NCBI RefSeq assembly: GCF_000335475.2 | Contig: NZ_ANAH02000021.1 | Location: 124,001-188,000, forward strand | Length of the DNA stretch: 64,000 nt | Direction of reading: 5' to 3' | From: Cystobacter fuscus DSM 2262 | Lineage (GTDB): Bacteria; Myxococcota; Myxococcia; Myxococcales; Myxococcaceae | Shown: in pieces, positions 25,979-33,955 of the stretch | How positions within the stretch are numbered: the first letter of the stretch is position 1 | Layout of the letters: every line of letters starts with the position of its first letter | The notes under the pieces: generated by a model | Told to the model about the DNA's origin: nothing | Database searches by the model: none | Seen by the model: the letters and a program-made list of their open reading frames with translations, nothing else | Made by a program: the position numbers and the translations under genes

Positions 25979-26008
25979 GGCACCGAGGAGCAGGAAGTCC
26001 TCGGTGCC
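25979..26008. terminator. Terminator hairpin between convergent genes
   Basis: GGCACCGAGGA (25979-25989) pairs perfectly with TCCTCGGTGCC (25998-26008) around an 8-base loop. It lies 14 bases after the M13 peptidase stop and before the convergent GST gene. Confidence 0.7.
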
Positions 26009-26062
26009 AACGAGCGGGGCCGCGCATCCATGAACGTGGAGCCGTTCCACACGGGCCGGCTT

Positions 26063-26707
26063 TCACGTGTCGAAGCGATAGGTGGTCTCGCCGCTGGAAG
26101 CTCGCGTCGCGAACCGCTGACAGAACGTGTTCAGCTCGGAGTAGGAGTCAGTCGGCAAGACGCCCCGAAACTCCAGATGGGTCACGAGGCAGAAGAGCGA
26201 GACCTCCAGGAAGCTCAGGTCCCGATGCGGCGGGAGCGAGGCGAGCGCGGGCCTCGCGTTCTCCTCCAGCCACGACATCATGTTGCTCAACCCCTTTCGC
26301 ATCTTCGCGCGGTGGGCATCGCTGTCGCTGGTGCCGGCCAGCCCGGCCATGATCAGCGCCACTTCCGTCGCCATGGCCTGAAGCACGAGCTCCTGCGCAT
26401 TGGCGAGCAATGGCTCGTCGAGGTCTTCTGGCCAGACCACGCGGGGACTGGGACTCGAGCGCCGCCACAGCTCGCGACAGACATTGAGCGCACCGAACCA
26501 GACACCTCGGGACGTCCGCAAGACCGGGATGCGGAGCGCGGGGTTGCCGCCGTAGTCCTCCGGATTGGAGGACATGAGGTCGCGCACCACCTGGAAGGAG
26601 TAGTCGACGCGCATCTCCGCGGCGAAGATCCGCGTGACGCGCGTGAAGTGTGAGCTCGAGCGGCCGATGAGGACTGGTCTGGCGAGTTCTTCGAGTGCAG
26701 CGGGCAT
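26063..26707 (-). CDS. Glutathione S-transferase family protein
   Basis: The 214-residue protein has a thioredoxin-like N-terminal half (RPVLIGRSSSHFTRVTRIFA, then NPALRIPVLRTSRGVWFGAL with the cis-Pro before VL) and an all-helical C-terminal half (LVLQAMATEVALIMAGLAG). Both fit the GST fold and usual length. The Ser/Ser-His stretch at residues 17-20 is where catalytic Ser/Cys classes place their active residue. Substrate is unknown. The ATG at 26707 is the only good start. A 174-base divergent gap separates it from the basic protein gene. Confidence 0.75.
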   Translation of the reverse strand: MPAALEELARPVLIGRSSSHFTRVTRIFAAEMRVDYSFQVVRDLMSSNPEDYGGNPALRIPVLRTSRGVWFGALNVCRELWRRSSPSPRVVWPEDLDEPLLANAQELVLQAMATEVALIMAGLAGTSDSDAHRAKMRKGLSNMMSWLEENARPALASLPPHRDLSFLEVSLFCLVTHLEFRGVLPTDSYSELNTFCQRFATRASSGETTYRFDT

Positions 26708-26881
26708 GCGTGTTCCTCCGAATCCGGGGCAAGAGCCATCCTGAGCTGACACCGTACACGAGCGCCTGCCCAGGCCCCCCTCCCTCAGGGGCGAGGCAGC
26801 GGCTTGGGCCTTTGGGGAACAACTGGACCGACCCCTGGTCAATCCAGAGGGGCATCCCCACCTCAACAAGGGGGAGGTCCC

Positions 26882-27385
26882 ATGCCAGAGAAGACCAAGA
26901 AACTGCGTGCCAAGACAGCCAAGGCCAAGGGCACGACGATGACGGTGATGGCCTCGGATACCGGCGAGGTCCCCGCCGGGAAGAGCGCCCACGCCCTCAA
27001 GAAGAGCCGCGGTATCGTCGGCAGCACTCGGACCACCGAGCGCTCCGTCAGCCGACGCCGCCCGCCCGGTGAGGGAAAGACGGCCCAGAGCCTCAAGCTG
27101 CCCCTGCCCGAGACCGGCAGCAGCACTTCGCGCCGCGAGACGATTCCGGACGAGGCCGCCGCCGCCTATCGCCAGGGGCACCGCCGCAAGACGGTGGCCA
27201 CCGAGGAGGCCGCTGCCTACCGCCGCGAGGAGCGTCCCAAGGTCCCACGCAACGAGGCGAAGCAGCGCCAGGAGGCGCGCAGCAAGCGCGGCTCGCCCGT
27301 CCAGGGCCGCAAGAAGGCTCCGAGCGAGATGGACATCACCCGCCGGGGCGGACCGCGCAAGCGTCTCCCCCTGCACGGTGGCTGA
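26882..27385 (+). CDS. Small, very basic Lys/Arg-rich protein of unknown function
   Basis: The 167-residue, low-complexity protein is dominated by Lys, Arg, Ala, Thr and Ser, with few hydrophobic residues and no Cys. It has repeated basic blocks (KTKKLRAKTAKAKGT, RREERPKVPRNEAKQRQ) and two related EAAAAYR segments around residues 96-118. The ATG at 26882 is preceded by a strong GGGGGAGG ribosome-binding site, which supports real expression. The composition suggests an intrinsically disordered nucleic-acid-binding protein, but no family is recognised. The upstream ATG at 26804 lacks a ribosome-binding site. Confidence 0.7.
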   Translation: MPEKTKKLRAKTAKAKGTTMTVMASDTGEVPAGKSAHALKKSRGIVGSTRTTERSVSRRRPPGEGKTAQSLKLPLPETGSSTSRRETIPDEAAAAYRQGHRRKTVATEEAAAYRREERPKVPRNEAKQRQEARSKRGSPVQGRKKAPSEMDITRRGGPRKRLPLHGG

Positions 27386-27439
27386 GACTCCACGAGGGCT
27401 GTCCCCTGGCGCGCCCAGGCGGACGAGCTTTGGGAGCGC

Positions 27440-28090
27440 TCAGCCCCGCTTGCCACCGGCCGGGGGCGCCTTGCCTTTCTTCGCCTTGCCCTTCTGGAGC
27501 TTGTCCTTCGTGCCGGTCGGCTCGACGCTCGCCGCGATGGTCCGCAGCGCGTCCGTCAGGTCCTTGCTCGAGGGAGCGCGCTCCGGATCCACCAGCCATT
27601 GCAGCAGCAACCCGCTGAGGAGCGCCTGGTAGAACGAGCCGACCGCCCACGCCTTCCTGTCGGCGGTGGCATCCAGGTTCTGGAACAGCTGGGCCATTTG
27701 GACGCGCCCCGCCTCCAGACCGGTGGCGAGCTGCTCGCGGACCTCCGGCACGTGCCCGATGCTCGCGTAGACCTCGAGGCTCGCGGACACCATCCCCCGG
27801 TGCGTGGCGAACGACTCGAACACCCGCTTCCAGATGGCCTCGAACCGTTCCAGGGGCGAGGCCTCGGGTAAGAGCTCGGCGGCCAGCGCGCGCTTCATCT
27901 CCTCGCCCCACGCCTCGCACGTCTGGACGAGGGCCGCGTTCATCAGCGCCTCGGTGGATTTGAAGTGGTAGCCGATCGCCGCCAGGCTCGTTCCCGCCGC
28001 GGCGGCGATGTCGCGTGCTGTCGTCCGCGCGTACCCCTTCTCGTACAGGCAGCGCCTGGCTCCCGCGAGCAGATCCTCACGATTTCCCAT
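27440..28090 (-). CDS. TetR-family transcriptional regulator
   Basis: The N-terminal helix-turn-helix of the TetR type lies at about residues 5-50 (EDLLAGARRCLYEKGYARTT, then DIAAAAGTSLAAIGYHFKS). A helical ligand/dimerisation domain and a Lys-rich tail follow. Starts at ATG 28090 and ATG 28102 are both possible; 28090 places the HTH at the usual distance from the N-terminus. It is divergent from a ketopantoate-reductase-like gene, with nested palindromes between them (28116-28167), the standard layout for a TetR repressor controlling itself and its neighbour. The inducer is unknown. Confidence 0.88.
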   Translation of the reverse strand: MGNREDLLAGARRCLYEKGYARTTARDIAAAAGTSLAAIGYHFKSTEALMNAALVQTCEAWGEEMKRALAAELLPEASPLERFEAIWKRVFESFATHRGMVSASLEVYASIGHVPEVREQLATGLEAGRVQMAQLFQNLDATADRKAWAVGSFYQALLSGLLLQWLVDPERAPSSKDLTDALRTIAASVEPTGTKDKLQKGKAKKGKAPPAGGKRG

Positions 28091-28115
28091 GGTTGGGAGC
28101 ATACCCGATGCCGGC

Positions 28116-28167
28116 ACAAACGTCTTGGACACTTGTCCTAGACTTATGTTCAAGACGTTTGTACAAA
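28116..28167. promoter_or_regulatory. Nested palindromic operators in TetR/reductase intergenic region
   Basis: A perfect 12-base inverted repeat, ACAAACGTCTTG (28116-28127) and CAAGACGTTTGT (28151-28162), encloses a second near-palindrome GGACA-CT-TGTCC (28127-28138). A third, TTTGTACAAA (28158-28167), overlaps its right arm. All lie between the divergent starts at 28090 and 28181 and fit one or more TetR dimer sites. Confidence 0.7.
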
Positions 28168-28180
28168 TGTCTCACCCATC

Positions 28181-29044
28181 ATGAAAATCGCCATCGTCGG
28201 TCCCGGAGCCATCGGCAGCACATTCGCTTTTCATCTCGCTCGCGCGGGTCACGACGTGACGGTCGTCGCGCGCGGTGCACGCCTCGCGTGGCTCGAGAAG
28301 GAGCGCGCCATCGTCACCACGGAGGAGCAGCGCGCACCGGTCGAGGTGAGTGCCACGCTCGACGCCATCACCCCGTGGGATCTGGTGCTGGTCACCGTTC
28401 TCGAGCACCAGGTCGATGAGGTGCTGCCCGCGTTGCGACACAGCGCCGCGAAGCAGGTGATGTTCATGTTCAACACCTTCGCGCCACTCGACCGGTTGCG
28501 CGACGCGGTGGGGGCTCACCGCTTCGTCTTTGGCTTTCCGGCCATCTTCGCCGAGTTCAAGGACGGCAAACTCAAAGCGCAAGTCATCCCGCGCTCGCTC
28601 GCCGCGCTGCAGCTCACCATCGTGACGGACCCCGCGTGGGCCGAGATCTTCTCGAAGGCCGGCATCCCCACCGACACGCAGACCGAGATGCACAGCTGGT
28701 TGCGCACCCACGCCGCGGTGGTGGTGCCCGTGATGATCACCGCGACCCGTGTGCACGAGCGCGGGTCCGGGCTCTCGTGGAAGGAGTCGCACGAGGTTGC
28801 CCTCGGCCTGGCCGAAGGGTTCGCCCTCGTTCGCTCACTCGGCCATCTGGTGACGCCTTCGAACGTGGCGGTCCTCGGCAAGCTACCGGCGCCGCTCACC
28901 ACGCTCGGGCTGTGGTTGCTCAGCCGGCACCCCATGATGGCCAGCCTCGGAGGGAAGGGACCCGGGGAGGCACGCACGCTGATCGACGCCATGGTCGCCG
29001 CCGCGCCGGCACGGAGCGCGAGGCTTCAGTCGCTGCGGCCGTGA
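28181..29044 (+). CDS. Ketopantoate reductase (ApbA/PanE)-like oxidoreductase
   Basis: The 287-residue protein opens with MKIAIVGPGAIGSTFAFHL, the Rossmann GxGxxG dinucleotide site of the ApbA/PanE family. A VARGARL segment follows that usually sets NADP preference, and a helical C-terminal domain ends the protein. Family members reduce 2-dehydropantoate, but many TetR-linked paralogues act on other 2-keto substrates. The conserved catalytic Lys/Asn/Glu positions cannot all be confirmed here, so the substrate is left open. It is divergent from a TetR gene with operator palindromes and is likely de-repressed by an inducing compound. Confidence 0.8.
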   Translation: MKIAIVGPGAIGSTFAFHLARAGHDVTVVARGARLAWLEKERAIVTTEEQRAPVEVSATLDAITPWDLVLVTVLEHQVDEVLPALRHSAAKQVMFMFNTFAPLDRLRDAVGAHRFVFGFPAIFAEFKDGKLKAQVIPRSLAALQLTIVTDPAWAEIFSKAGIPTDTQTEMHSWLRTHAAVVVPVMITATRVHERGSGLSWKESHEVALGLAEGFALVRSLGHLVTPSNVAVLGKLPAPLTTLGLWLLSRHPMMASLGGKGPGEARTLIDAMVAAAPARSARLQSLRP

Positions 29045-29136
29045 TGCCGCTCGGCCTCCAGATGTTTCGTCCCGTCGACCGGGGTCGAGGAAGAACACCC
29101 ACCCGCCCGCCACGAATCGCCCCAGGATCGAGGGGC

Positions 29137-29556
29137 TCAGTCCGGCATGGCGTCGAAGGCCGGGAGGCCCGGCGGTAGCGCGACCCAGGCCGGGCGGCTG
29201 CGGGTGAAGATCGCGATCTGCGGACGGAAGGACGTCGGATCGTCCAGGGAACCCGCGTAGATGGTGTGGGAGTCGTCCTTGCCGACCTCGCCCCCGAACA
29301 CGAGCCCGCCGCAGACAGGACAGAAGTTGCGCACGGCGTCGGTGCCCTTGTAGGACTTTGACCAGAACTGCCGTGTCTCGCCGCTGAAGCGAACCGCGCT
29401 GCTCGCGAACCCCATGAACGGGATGAACCCCGAACCGGAGGCCTTCCGGCAGTCGGCGCAGTAGCAATAGCCAGTGAACAACGGTTCCCCCTCGGCTTCG
29501 TACCGCAGCGCGCCGCAGAGACAACCGCCCGTATGACGAACCTTGTTCTCACCCAT
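29137..29556 (-). CDS. GFA-family (glutathione-dependent formaldehyde-activating-like) zinc protein
   Basis: The 139-residue protein carries the GFA/CENP-V zinc-binding Cys set: CLCG near residue 12, CYCADC near residue 31 and CPVCG near residue 79. It also has the family's G-E-T-R-x-F/W block. The prototype binds glutathione and formaldehyde, but most short members have unknown function. The length is typical. Start is ATG 29556. The ending APFDAMPD-like tail resembles other members. Confidence 0.88.
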   Translation of the reverse strand: MGENKVRHTGGCLCGALRYEAEGEPLFTGYCYCADCRKASGSGFIPFMGFASSAVRFSGETRQFWSKSYKGTDAVRNFCPVCGGLVFGGEVGKDDSHTIYAGSLDDPTSFRPQIAIFTRSRPAWVALPPGLPAFDAMPD

Positions 29557-29600
29557 TCCGGGGTTCTATCCGGCGTCCAACTCGCGGACAATCCACGACG

Positions 29601-30371
29601 TCAGCGTTCGACGATGTCGGCGCTCTGCAGGTACGGGGACGCTTCGACAATCGATTGCACGGTCCAGCCCCTGTTGGCTCCGTGGCCTTTCTCATCGCAA
29701 TCGCCGTCGGTGTGGATGCCCACCAGGTAGCCTTGACGGTTGAGCACGCCAGCGCCGGAACTCCCCACCAGGGTGTCCAGGTCCGTGTAGTAGACGAGCT
29801 GATTGCATGAGTCCAGGAACCTGCCTTCGGCGATGACCTTGGGCCGGCCCCGGGGATGCTGGATGATCGCCAACCGCTCGCTCGCCCGGGTCGTCAGCAA
29901 GACCGGCGTGACCGCGGGAAGCGCGTCGAGCTGGATGAGCGCATAGTCGGGCGCGAGCGATTGCTCGATGACCGAGCCCTCGACCACCAGCGGGTCGCCG
30001 TCGGGCTCGTTCTCGAAGTTGAAGACCAGCAGCGACCGGTCTCCGAGCCCGACACAGTGACCCGCGGTCAACACCACCGGTCCCGCGCTCGCCTCAATCA
30101 GCGTTCCGGTGCAGCGCCCGTCGATCAGGACGACCGCGTCTTCCCTGTCCTGGACGACATCGGCGAACTCGCCCTGGTAGCTGTTGATGGGGGTGAAATC
30201 GAGCGTCGGACCGCACTGCCAGAGGCTGCTCACCTCTGGCTTCTTTGGCTCCTCGCAGACCAGGGGAGCCGCGGGCACCGCCGTTCCACAGGCCGCGAGG
30301 CCCAGGACGACGGTGCCCACGAGGAACAGGCCCCACGGAGTGATGAACGGACCAGGGGGCCGCGGTACCAT
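29601..30371 (-). CDS. Trypsin-like serine protease lipoprotein
   Basis: A signal peptide with a LAAC lipobox (near residue 28) is followed by a chymotrypsin-fold protease. The catalytic His is in TAGHC (about residue 104), Asp in DYALIQL (about 142) and Ser in GSSGAG (about 204). The protein has 256 residues. The compact fold and the free Cys pairs suggest a small secreted or surface protease. It follows the M57-type peptidase gene on the same strand, and its ATG (30371) lies one base after that gene's stop (30373). The two secreted proteases are therefore one operon. Substrate specificity cannot be read. Confidence 0.87.
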   Translation of the reverse strand: MVPRPPGPFITPWGLFLVGTVVLGLAACGTAVPAAPLVCEEPKKPEVSSLWQCGPTLDFTPINSYQGEFADVVQDREDAVVLIDGRCTGTLIEASAGPVVLTAGHCVGLGDRSLLVFNFENEPDGDPLVVEGSVIEQSLAPDYALIQLDALPAVTPVLLTTRASERLAIIQHPRGRPKVIAEGRFLDSCNQLVYYTDLDTLVGSSGAGVLNRQGYLVGIHTDGDCDEKGHGANRGWTVQSIVEASPYLQSADIVER

Positions 30372-30372
30372 C

Positions 30373-31143
30373 TCAGTAGAGGTAGTTCAGCGCCGTCTTG
30401 TCGGAGCTGGTCCACTCGCCGGTCTCGGTCGAGCGGAAGCAGGAGTTCATGATCGAACCGCCCACCGTGGCCGTGCCCGACGTGCCGGGGATGAGGATGG
30501 CACCCACGCCCGCGGTGCCCTCGTTGGTGGCGGTGCCGCCGCAGCTGATGGAGCGGTTGTAGTAGTCCGAGTGGCGGAAGCCGATCGCGTGGCCGAGCTC
30601 GTGCGTGATGACGTGCTCGTTCACGTCAGCGCTGTAGCTCTGCAGCCCGGTGCCGATATTGATGGTCCCGTAGGGCTTGCCGCCCGAGGGGAAGCCCGCG
30701 GAGCCGCCGGCGCCGGACATGGTCGTCGCGGTGATGTTCGCGGTGCAGCCGGTGGTCGGTCCCCGCGCGAAGGTGATGCGCAGCCCCAGTCCGTTGTAAT
30801 TGGCGATGGCCGCATCGAGCCCGGCGCTGAGCCGGCTGTAGCTGGTGAACGAGGAGGTGGGGTTGACGCAGATCTTCGTCACGGAGGTGCCGACGATGTT
30901 GGTCGTCTGGTACTGCTCCGCGCTCTCCTTGCCCGGCTGGAGCATCTCGCGGGACGCCTCGAGGGTCACGTGGGAGTCGAGCCCCACGTACACGGCACCC
31001 TCGTGAACCATGATGTCGTCGGCCGGAAACCCAGCCTCGACCAGGTTGGAGATGATCTCCTGGTTCTCGCTCTGCATGTCGGCACCGCAACCAGACAGCA
31101 CCGCGCCACAGCTCGCCACGAGGATTGCCGCTCTCTTGAACAT
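30373..31143 (-). CDS. M57-type (HExGH) secreted metallopeptidase
   Basis: The 256-residue lipoprotein has an SGC lipobox near residue 19. The zinc motif HELGHAIGFRH near residue 180 gives the HExxHxxGxxH metzincin ligands, followed by SIMN, a Met-turn-like element. The layout (short propeptide-like region with GLDSHVTLEASREML, then a compact catalytic domain) resembles the myxobacterial dual-action HEIGH peptidases (M57). I chose the ATG at 31143 because it begins the signal; the open frame beyond is not protein-like. It is first gene of an operon with the trypsin-like protease. Confidence 0.85.
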   Translation of the reverse strand: MFKRAAILVASCGAVLSGCGADMQSENQEIISNLVEAGFPADDIMVHEGAVYVGLDSHVTLEASREMLQPGKESAEQYQTTNIVGTSVTKICVNPTSSFTSYSRLSAGLDAAIANYNGLGLRITFARGPTTGCTANITATTMSGAGGSAGFPSGGKPYGTINIGTGLQSYSADVNEHVITHELGHAIGFRHSDYYNRSISCGGTATNEGTAGVGAILIPGTSGTATVGGSIMNSCFRSTETGEWTSSDKTALNYLY

Positions 31144-31392
31144 TTTCGTTATCCCGTTGTCCTGAGGTTGGACGCGCTCGCCTGGGGGGGGTCCAGCCGC
31201 GACCGCGCGCCCCTTTCCATGAGCAACCCTCGGGCCAAGCCCTGGCCACACCGGAAAACAAGGACTTGGCCAGCAATACCCGCTTAATCCTGGAGCACGG
31301 CTGCTCCCGTCATCCCAGGACTTATTGTAAAGAATCCTGACATTTTGGGGTGAAAGGGCTGTCAGCTCAAAGGGTTGCGCACACGACACCGG

Positions 31393-31433
31393 ACTGTCCG
31401 AGTCTCGGACGGGGTGCTGTCCATTCGGACAGT
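31393..31433. promoter_or_regulatory. Clustered GTCC/GGAC palindromes in a 394-base intergenic region
   Basis: GTCCGAG-T-CTCGGAC (31396-31410) is a perfect palindrome. CTGTCC-ATTC-GGACAG (31417-31432) is a second. The outer blocks ACTGTCCG (31393) and CGGACAGT (31426) are also inverted copies. The cluster lies 105 bases before the lipoprotein gene at 31538. The rest of 31144-31537 is comparatively AT-richer (TTATTGTAAAGAATCC near 31322) and probably holds both divergent promoters. No gene was found there. Confidence 0.5.
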
Positions 31434-31537
31434 CGGCCCTTACCACCCCTCGCACGCTCCAGGGTTCGATGTTGAACCGGATGCGCTCTGAGTCTCTGGA
31501 ATGGGCGTGAATACGCTCCCGGTGTATCAAGTCCCCC

Positions 31538-32719
31538 ATGAACATGCGCCACTCCAACCTCCCCCTCGCCGCGCTGCTGGGCGCGGCCCTGTCCTTCCTC
31601 CCGGGCTGCGAGACCACGAAGTCGAGCAGCCCTTCCCCTTCCGACCCCCAGACCCAGGAGCCCGCCATGCAGGCCGCTGAAGCCTGGAAACGCTCCCGCG
31701 TGGGCGACCGCGTCACCTACTCCTTCTCCGCGACCCACGGCTCCGAGCCTCGCGGCGGCGGCACCGCGCGCACCCTCGGCGGTCAGCTGACGCTGGAGGT
31801 GGTGGCCGTGCAGCAGCCCTGGGTCTGGGTGCGTCTGGCCTTCACCGACGAGGCCGGCAAGCCCCTGTCCCACCCGCGGCTGGCGCAGGAACTCCTGATC
31901 CCCGTGCGCGCGGACACGACGCGCACGCTCGACGTGCCCCACGCGGGCGAGGCCACCGCCGAGAAGCCCTCCAGCGCGGGCCGCACCTGGGAGGCCACGC
32001 GCTACGTCAGCGATCAGCGCCCCGTGGACGGCCCCCTGCGCACGCGCGTGTACGCCAACACTCCGGGCCCGCTCTACCTGACGCACGGCCTGCTCGACGC
32101 GAACACCACGCTCTCCGGCTTCGGCGCCTCGGGCGGCTTCCAGCTCACCCTGCGTGAGTTGCGCGAGGGCTCGGCGGATGCCAACGCCCCCGTGCCCGCG
32201 CTGGAGCGGCCCCTGGGCCCGGGCGCGTACTACGAGCGGAGCGTGGACGTGGGCCCCTCGCCCAGCGTGCAGCGCGTGTGCTTCGCCGCCGAGCGTGGCT
32301 ACCTCCTGCGCACCGAGGGCCCCATCGACCCCCAGGCCGCTCCCTGCTCCGACTTCTCCCAGGCCGAGCCGGAGCCCCTCGAGGAGCTGCTGATCAACCT
32401 GCCCTGGGAGGCGCTGTCCTCGGGGGACTGGCCTCCCGCCGCCGCCGCGTCCGGCACCCGTGGCACCTTCACCGTGGAGGGCCGCGGCGTGCCCGCCCTC
32501 ATCGAGCAGCGCACCGAGAACGTCGAGGGCACCCAGCGCGTCTTCTCGGAGACCTACGCGGCCGAGCCGTGGGCTCCGGCGCTCGCGGGTCTGCCCTATG
32601 AGGCGCGCTTCCAGCCGCTCGCCAGCGGCACCGAGCGCGTGGCCGCCGGTGGCAAGCGCGAGTCCGAGGGCGGCACGCGCCTCGTGCGGTGGGGCACGTG
32701 GCTCGGGGGCCAGAAGTAA
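31538..32719 (+). CDS. Lipoprotein of unknown function
   Basis: The 393-residue protein has a signal peptide and PGC lipobox near residue 24. A Ser/Pro-rich linker and a beta-rich domain follow (RVGDRVTYSFSATHGSE, LTLEVVAVQQPWVWVRLAF). It has no enzyme motif that I recognise. Similar lipoproteins of unknown function are common in Myxococcales, but I cannot confirm a family. The palindrome cluster about 105 bases upstream may control it. Confidence 0.7.
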   Translation: MNMRHSNLPLAALLGAALSFLPGCETTKSSSPSPSDPQTQEPAMQAAEAWKRSRVGDRVTYSFSATHGSEPRGGGTARTLGGQLTLEVVAVQQPWVWVRLAFTDEAGKPLSHPRLAQELLIPVRADTTRTLDVPHAGEATAEKPSSAGRTWEATRYVSDQRPVDGPLRTRVYANTPGPLYLTHGLLDANTTLSGFGASGGFQLTLRELREGSADANAPVPALERPLGPGAYYERSVDVGPSPSVQRVCFAAERGYLLRTEGPIDPQAAPCSDFSQAEPEPLEELLINLPWEALSSGDWPPAAAASGTRGTFTVEGRGVPALIEQRTENVEGTQRVFSETYAAEPWAPALAGLPYEARFQPLASGTERVAAGGKRESEGGTRLVRWGTWLGGQK

Positions 32720-32893
32720 CGCCAGCCCTCCACGTCGTCAGCCTCGAGGTGGCGCCCGACTCCGAGTCGGCATGACTCCAGTGGAGCATCGGAGTCGAGG
32801 CGTCCCTCGAGCAGCACCAAGACCATCACGACGACGAGCCCCACGAGCCCGAGCGTGTGACATTCACGGCGGGTATGTGTTTCTATTGACCTG

Positions 32894-32915
32894 TTCTTGG
32901 GCCCTGGCCCAAGAA
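32894..32915. promoter_or_regulatory. 22-base perfect palindrome at the start of the methyltransferase gene
   Basis: TTCTTGGGCC (32894-32903) and GGCCCAAGAA (32906-32915) are perfect inverted copies around CT. The site ends 8 bases before the ATG at 32924, just downstream of TTGAC at 32886, so a bound repressor would block the promoter. Confidence 0.55.
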
Positions 32916-32923
32916 TGCGAGGC

Positions 32924-33934
32924 ATGAATCCGCTCACAGAGAACCCCTCGCAGCGAATTGTCGACCTGAGCTTTGGCTTCATCTACTCCGCCGCACTGTG
33001 CGCCGCGGCGGAACTGGGCGTGGCCGACCTGCTGGAGCAAGGCCCTCGGAGCGCCGCGTCACTCGCGAAGGAGTTGGGGGCCGATCCTCAATCGCTGTAC
33101 CGACTCCTCCGCCTGCTGGCGAGCGCGGAGGTGTTCTCCGAGGATGACTCCGGGCACTTCTCGCTCACGCCCGCCGCCAATTACCTCCGCACGAACGCAC
33201 CGGGCTCTCTGCGCAGCGCCGTGCTGATGCTCACGCAGCGCACCTTCTGGGCGCCCGCCGGGGAACTCTCGCAGACGGTGCGCACGGGGAAGGACCCCTT
33301 CGACCGCATCTTCGGCGCGCCCTTCTTCGACTACCTCGAGCGTGACGCCAAGGAAGGGGCCCGCTTCCACCACGGCATGTCCTGCCTCTCCGACCTGGAG
33401 AATGGCCCCATCGCCAGGAGCTACGACTTCACGGCGATGCAACGCGTGGTGGACGTGGGGGGAGGACATGGCGGCTTCATCATCGAAGTGCTCAAGGCCA
33501 ATCCCCAGGTACGCGGCGTGCTCTACGATCATCGCCACGTCCTCGCCGAGGCCCGGCCCACCCAGGCGGGCCTGGCGGACCGCTGCGAGCTCGCGGAGGG
33601 GGACTTCTTCGAGTCGGTGCCCGCGGGCGCGGACGCGTATCTCCTCAAGCGCATCCTCCACGACTGGAGCGACGAGGTCTGCGTCCGCATCCTTCGCAAT
33701 TGCCGAAAGGCCATGCCGGCGCACGGGCGCATCCTGGTCGTGGACGCCGTCATTCCCCCGGGGAACACGCCGCATGACGGCAAGCTTTTGGACGTCTTGA
33801 TGATGATGTCCCTGCCGGGGCGCGAGCGCACGGAGGAGGAGTTCAGGAAGCTCTTCGCCCAGGCGGGGCTGCGGCTCACGCGCGTCATCCACACGCCGGC
33901 CGCGCTCAGCATCACCGAGGCCGTGGCGGCGTGA
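32924..33934 (+). CDS. SAM-dependent O-methyltransferase (family 2, acetylserotonin OMT-like)
   Basis: The 336-residue protein has an N-terminal dimerisation/winged-helix domain (ELGVADLLEQGPRSAASLAKEL) and a C-terminal Rossmann methyltransferase domain. Motif I is VVDVGGGHGGFIIEV near residue 172. The catalytic His-Asp pair of plant-type OMTs is visible in LKRILHDWSDE near 240. Family members methylate hydroxyls of aromatic or polyketide small molecules. Starts at ATG 32915 or 32924 are possible; a TTG at 32897 is also in frame. The palindrome covering the leader suggests repression. It is not next to a biosynthetic cluster. Confidence 0.85.
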   Translation: MNPLTENPSQRIVDLSFGFIYSAALCAAAELGVADLLEQGPRSAASLAKELGADPQSLYRLLRLLASAEVFSEDDSGHFSLTPAANYLRTNAPGSLRSAVLMLTQRTFWAPAGELSQTVRTGKDPFDRIFGAPFFDYLERDAKEGARFHHGMSCLSDLENGPIARSYDFTAMQRVVDVGGGHGGFIIEVLKANPQVRGVLYDHRHVLAEARPTQAGLADRCELAEGDFFESVPAGADAYLLKRILHDWSDEVCVRILRNCRKAMPAHGRILVVDAVIPPGNTPHDGKLLDVLMMMSLPGRERTEEEFRKLFAQAGLRLTRVIHTPAALSITEAVAA

Positions 33935-33955
33935 GCGCCAGTCACCCCCGTACTC

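Noticed and set aside
28172-28792. 206-residue minus-strand ORF
   Set aside because: Antisense to the ketopantoate-reductase-like gene, with typical shadow composition.
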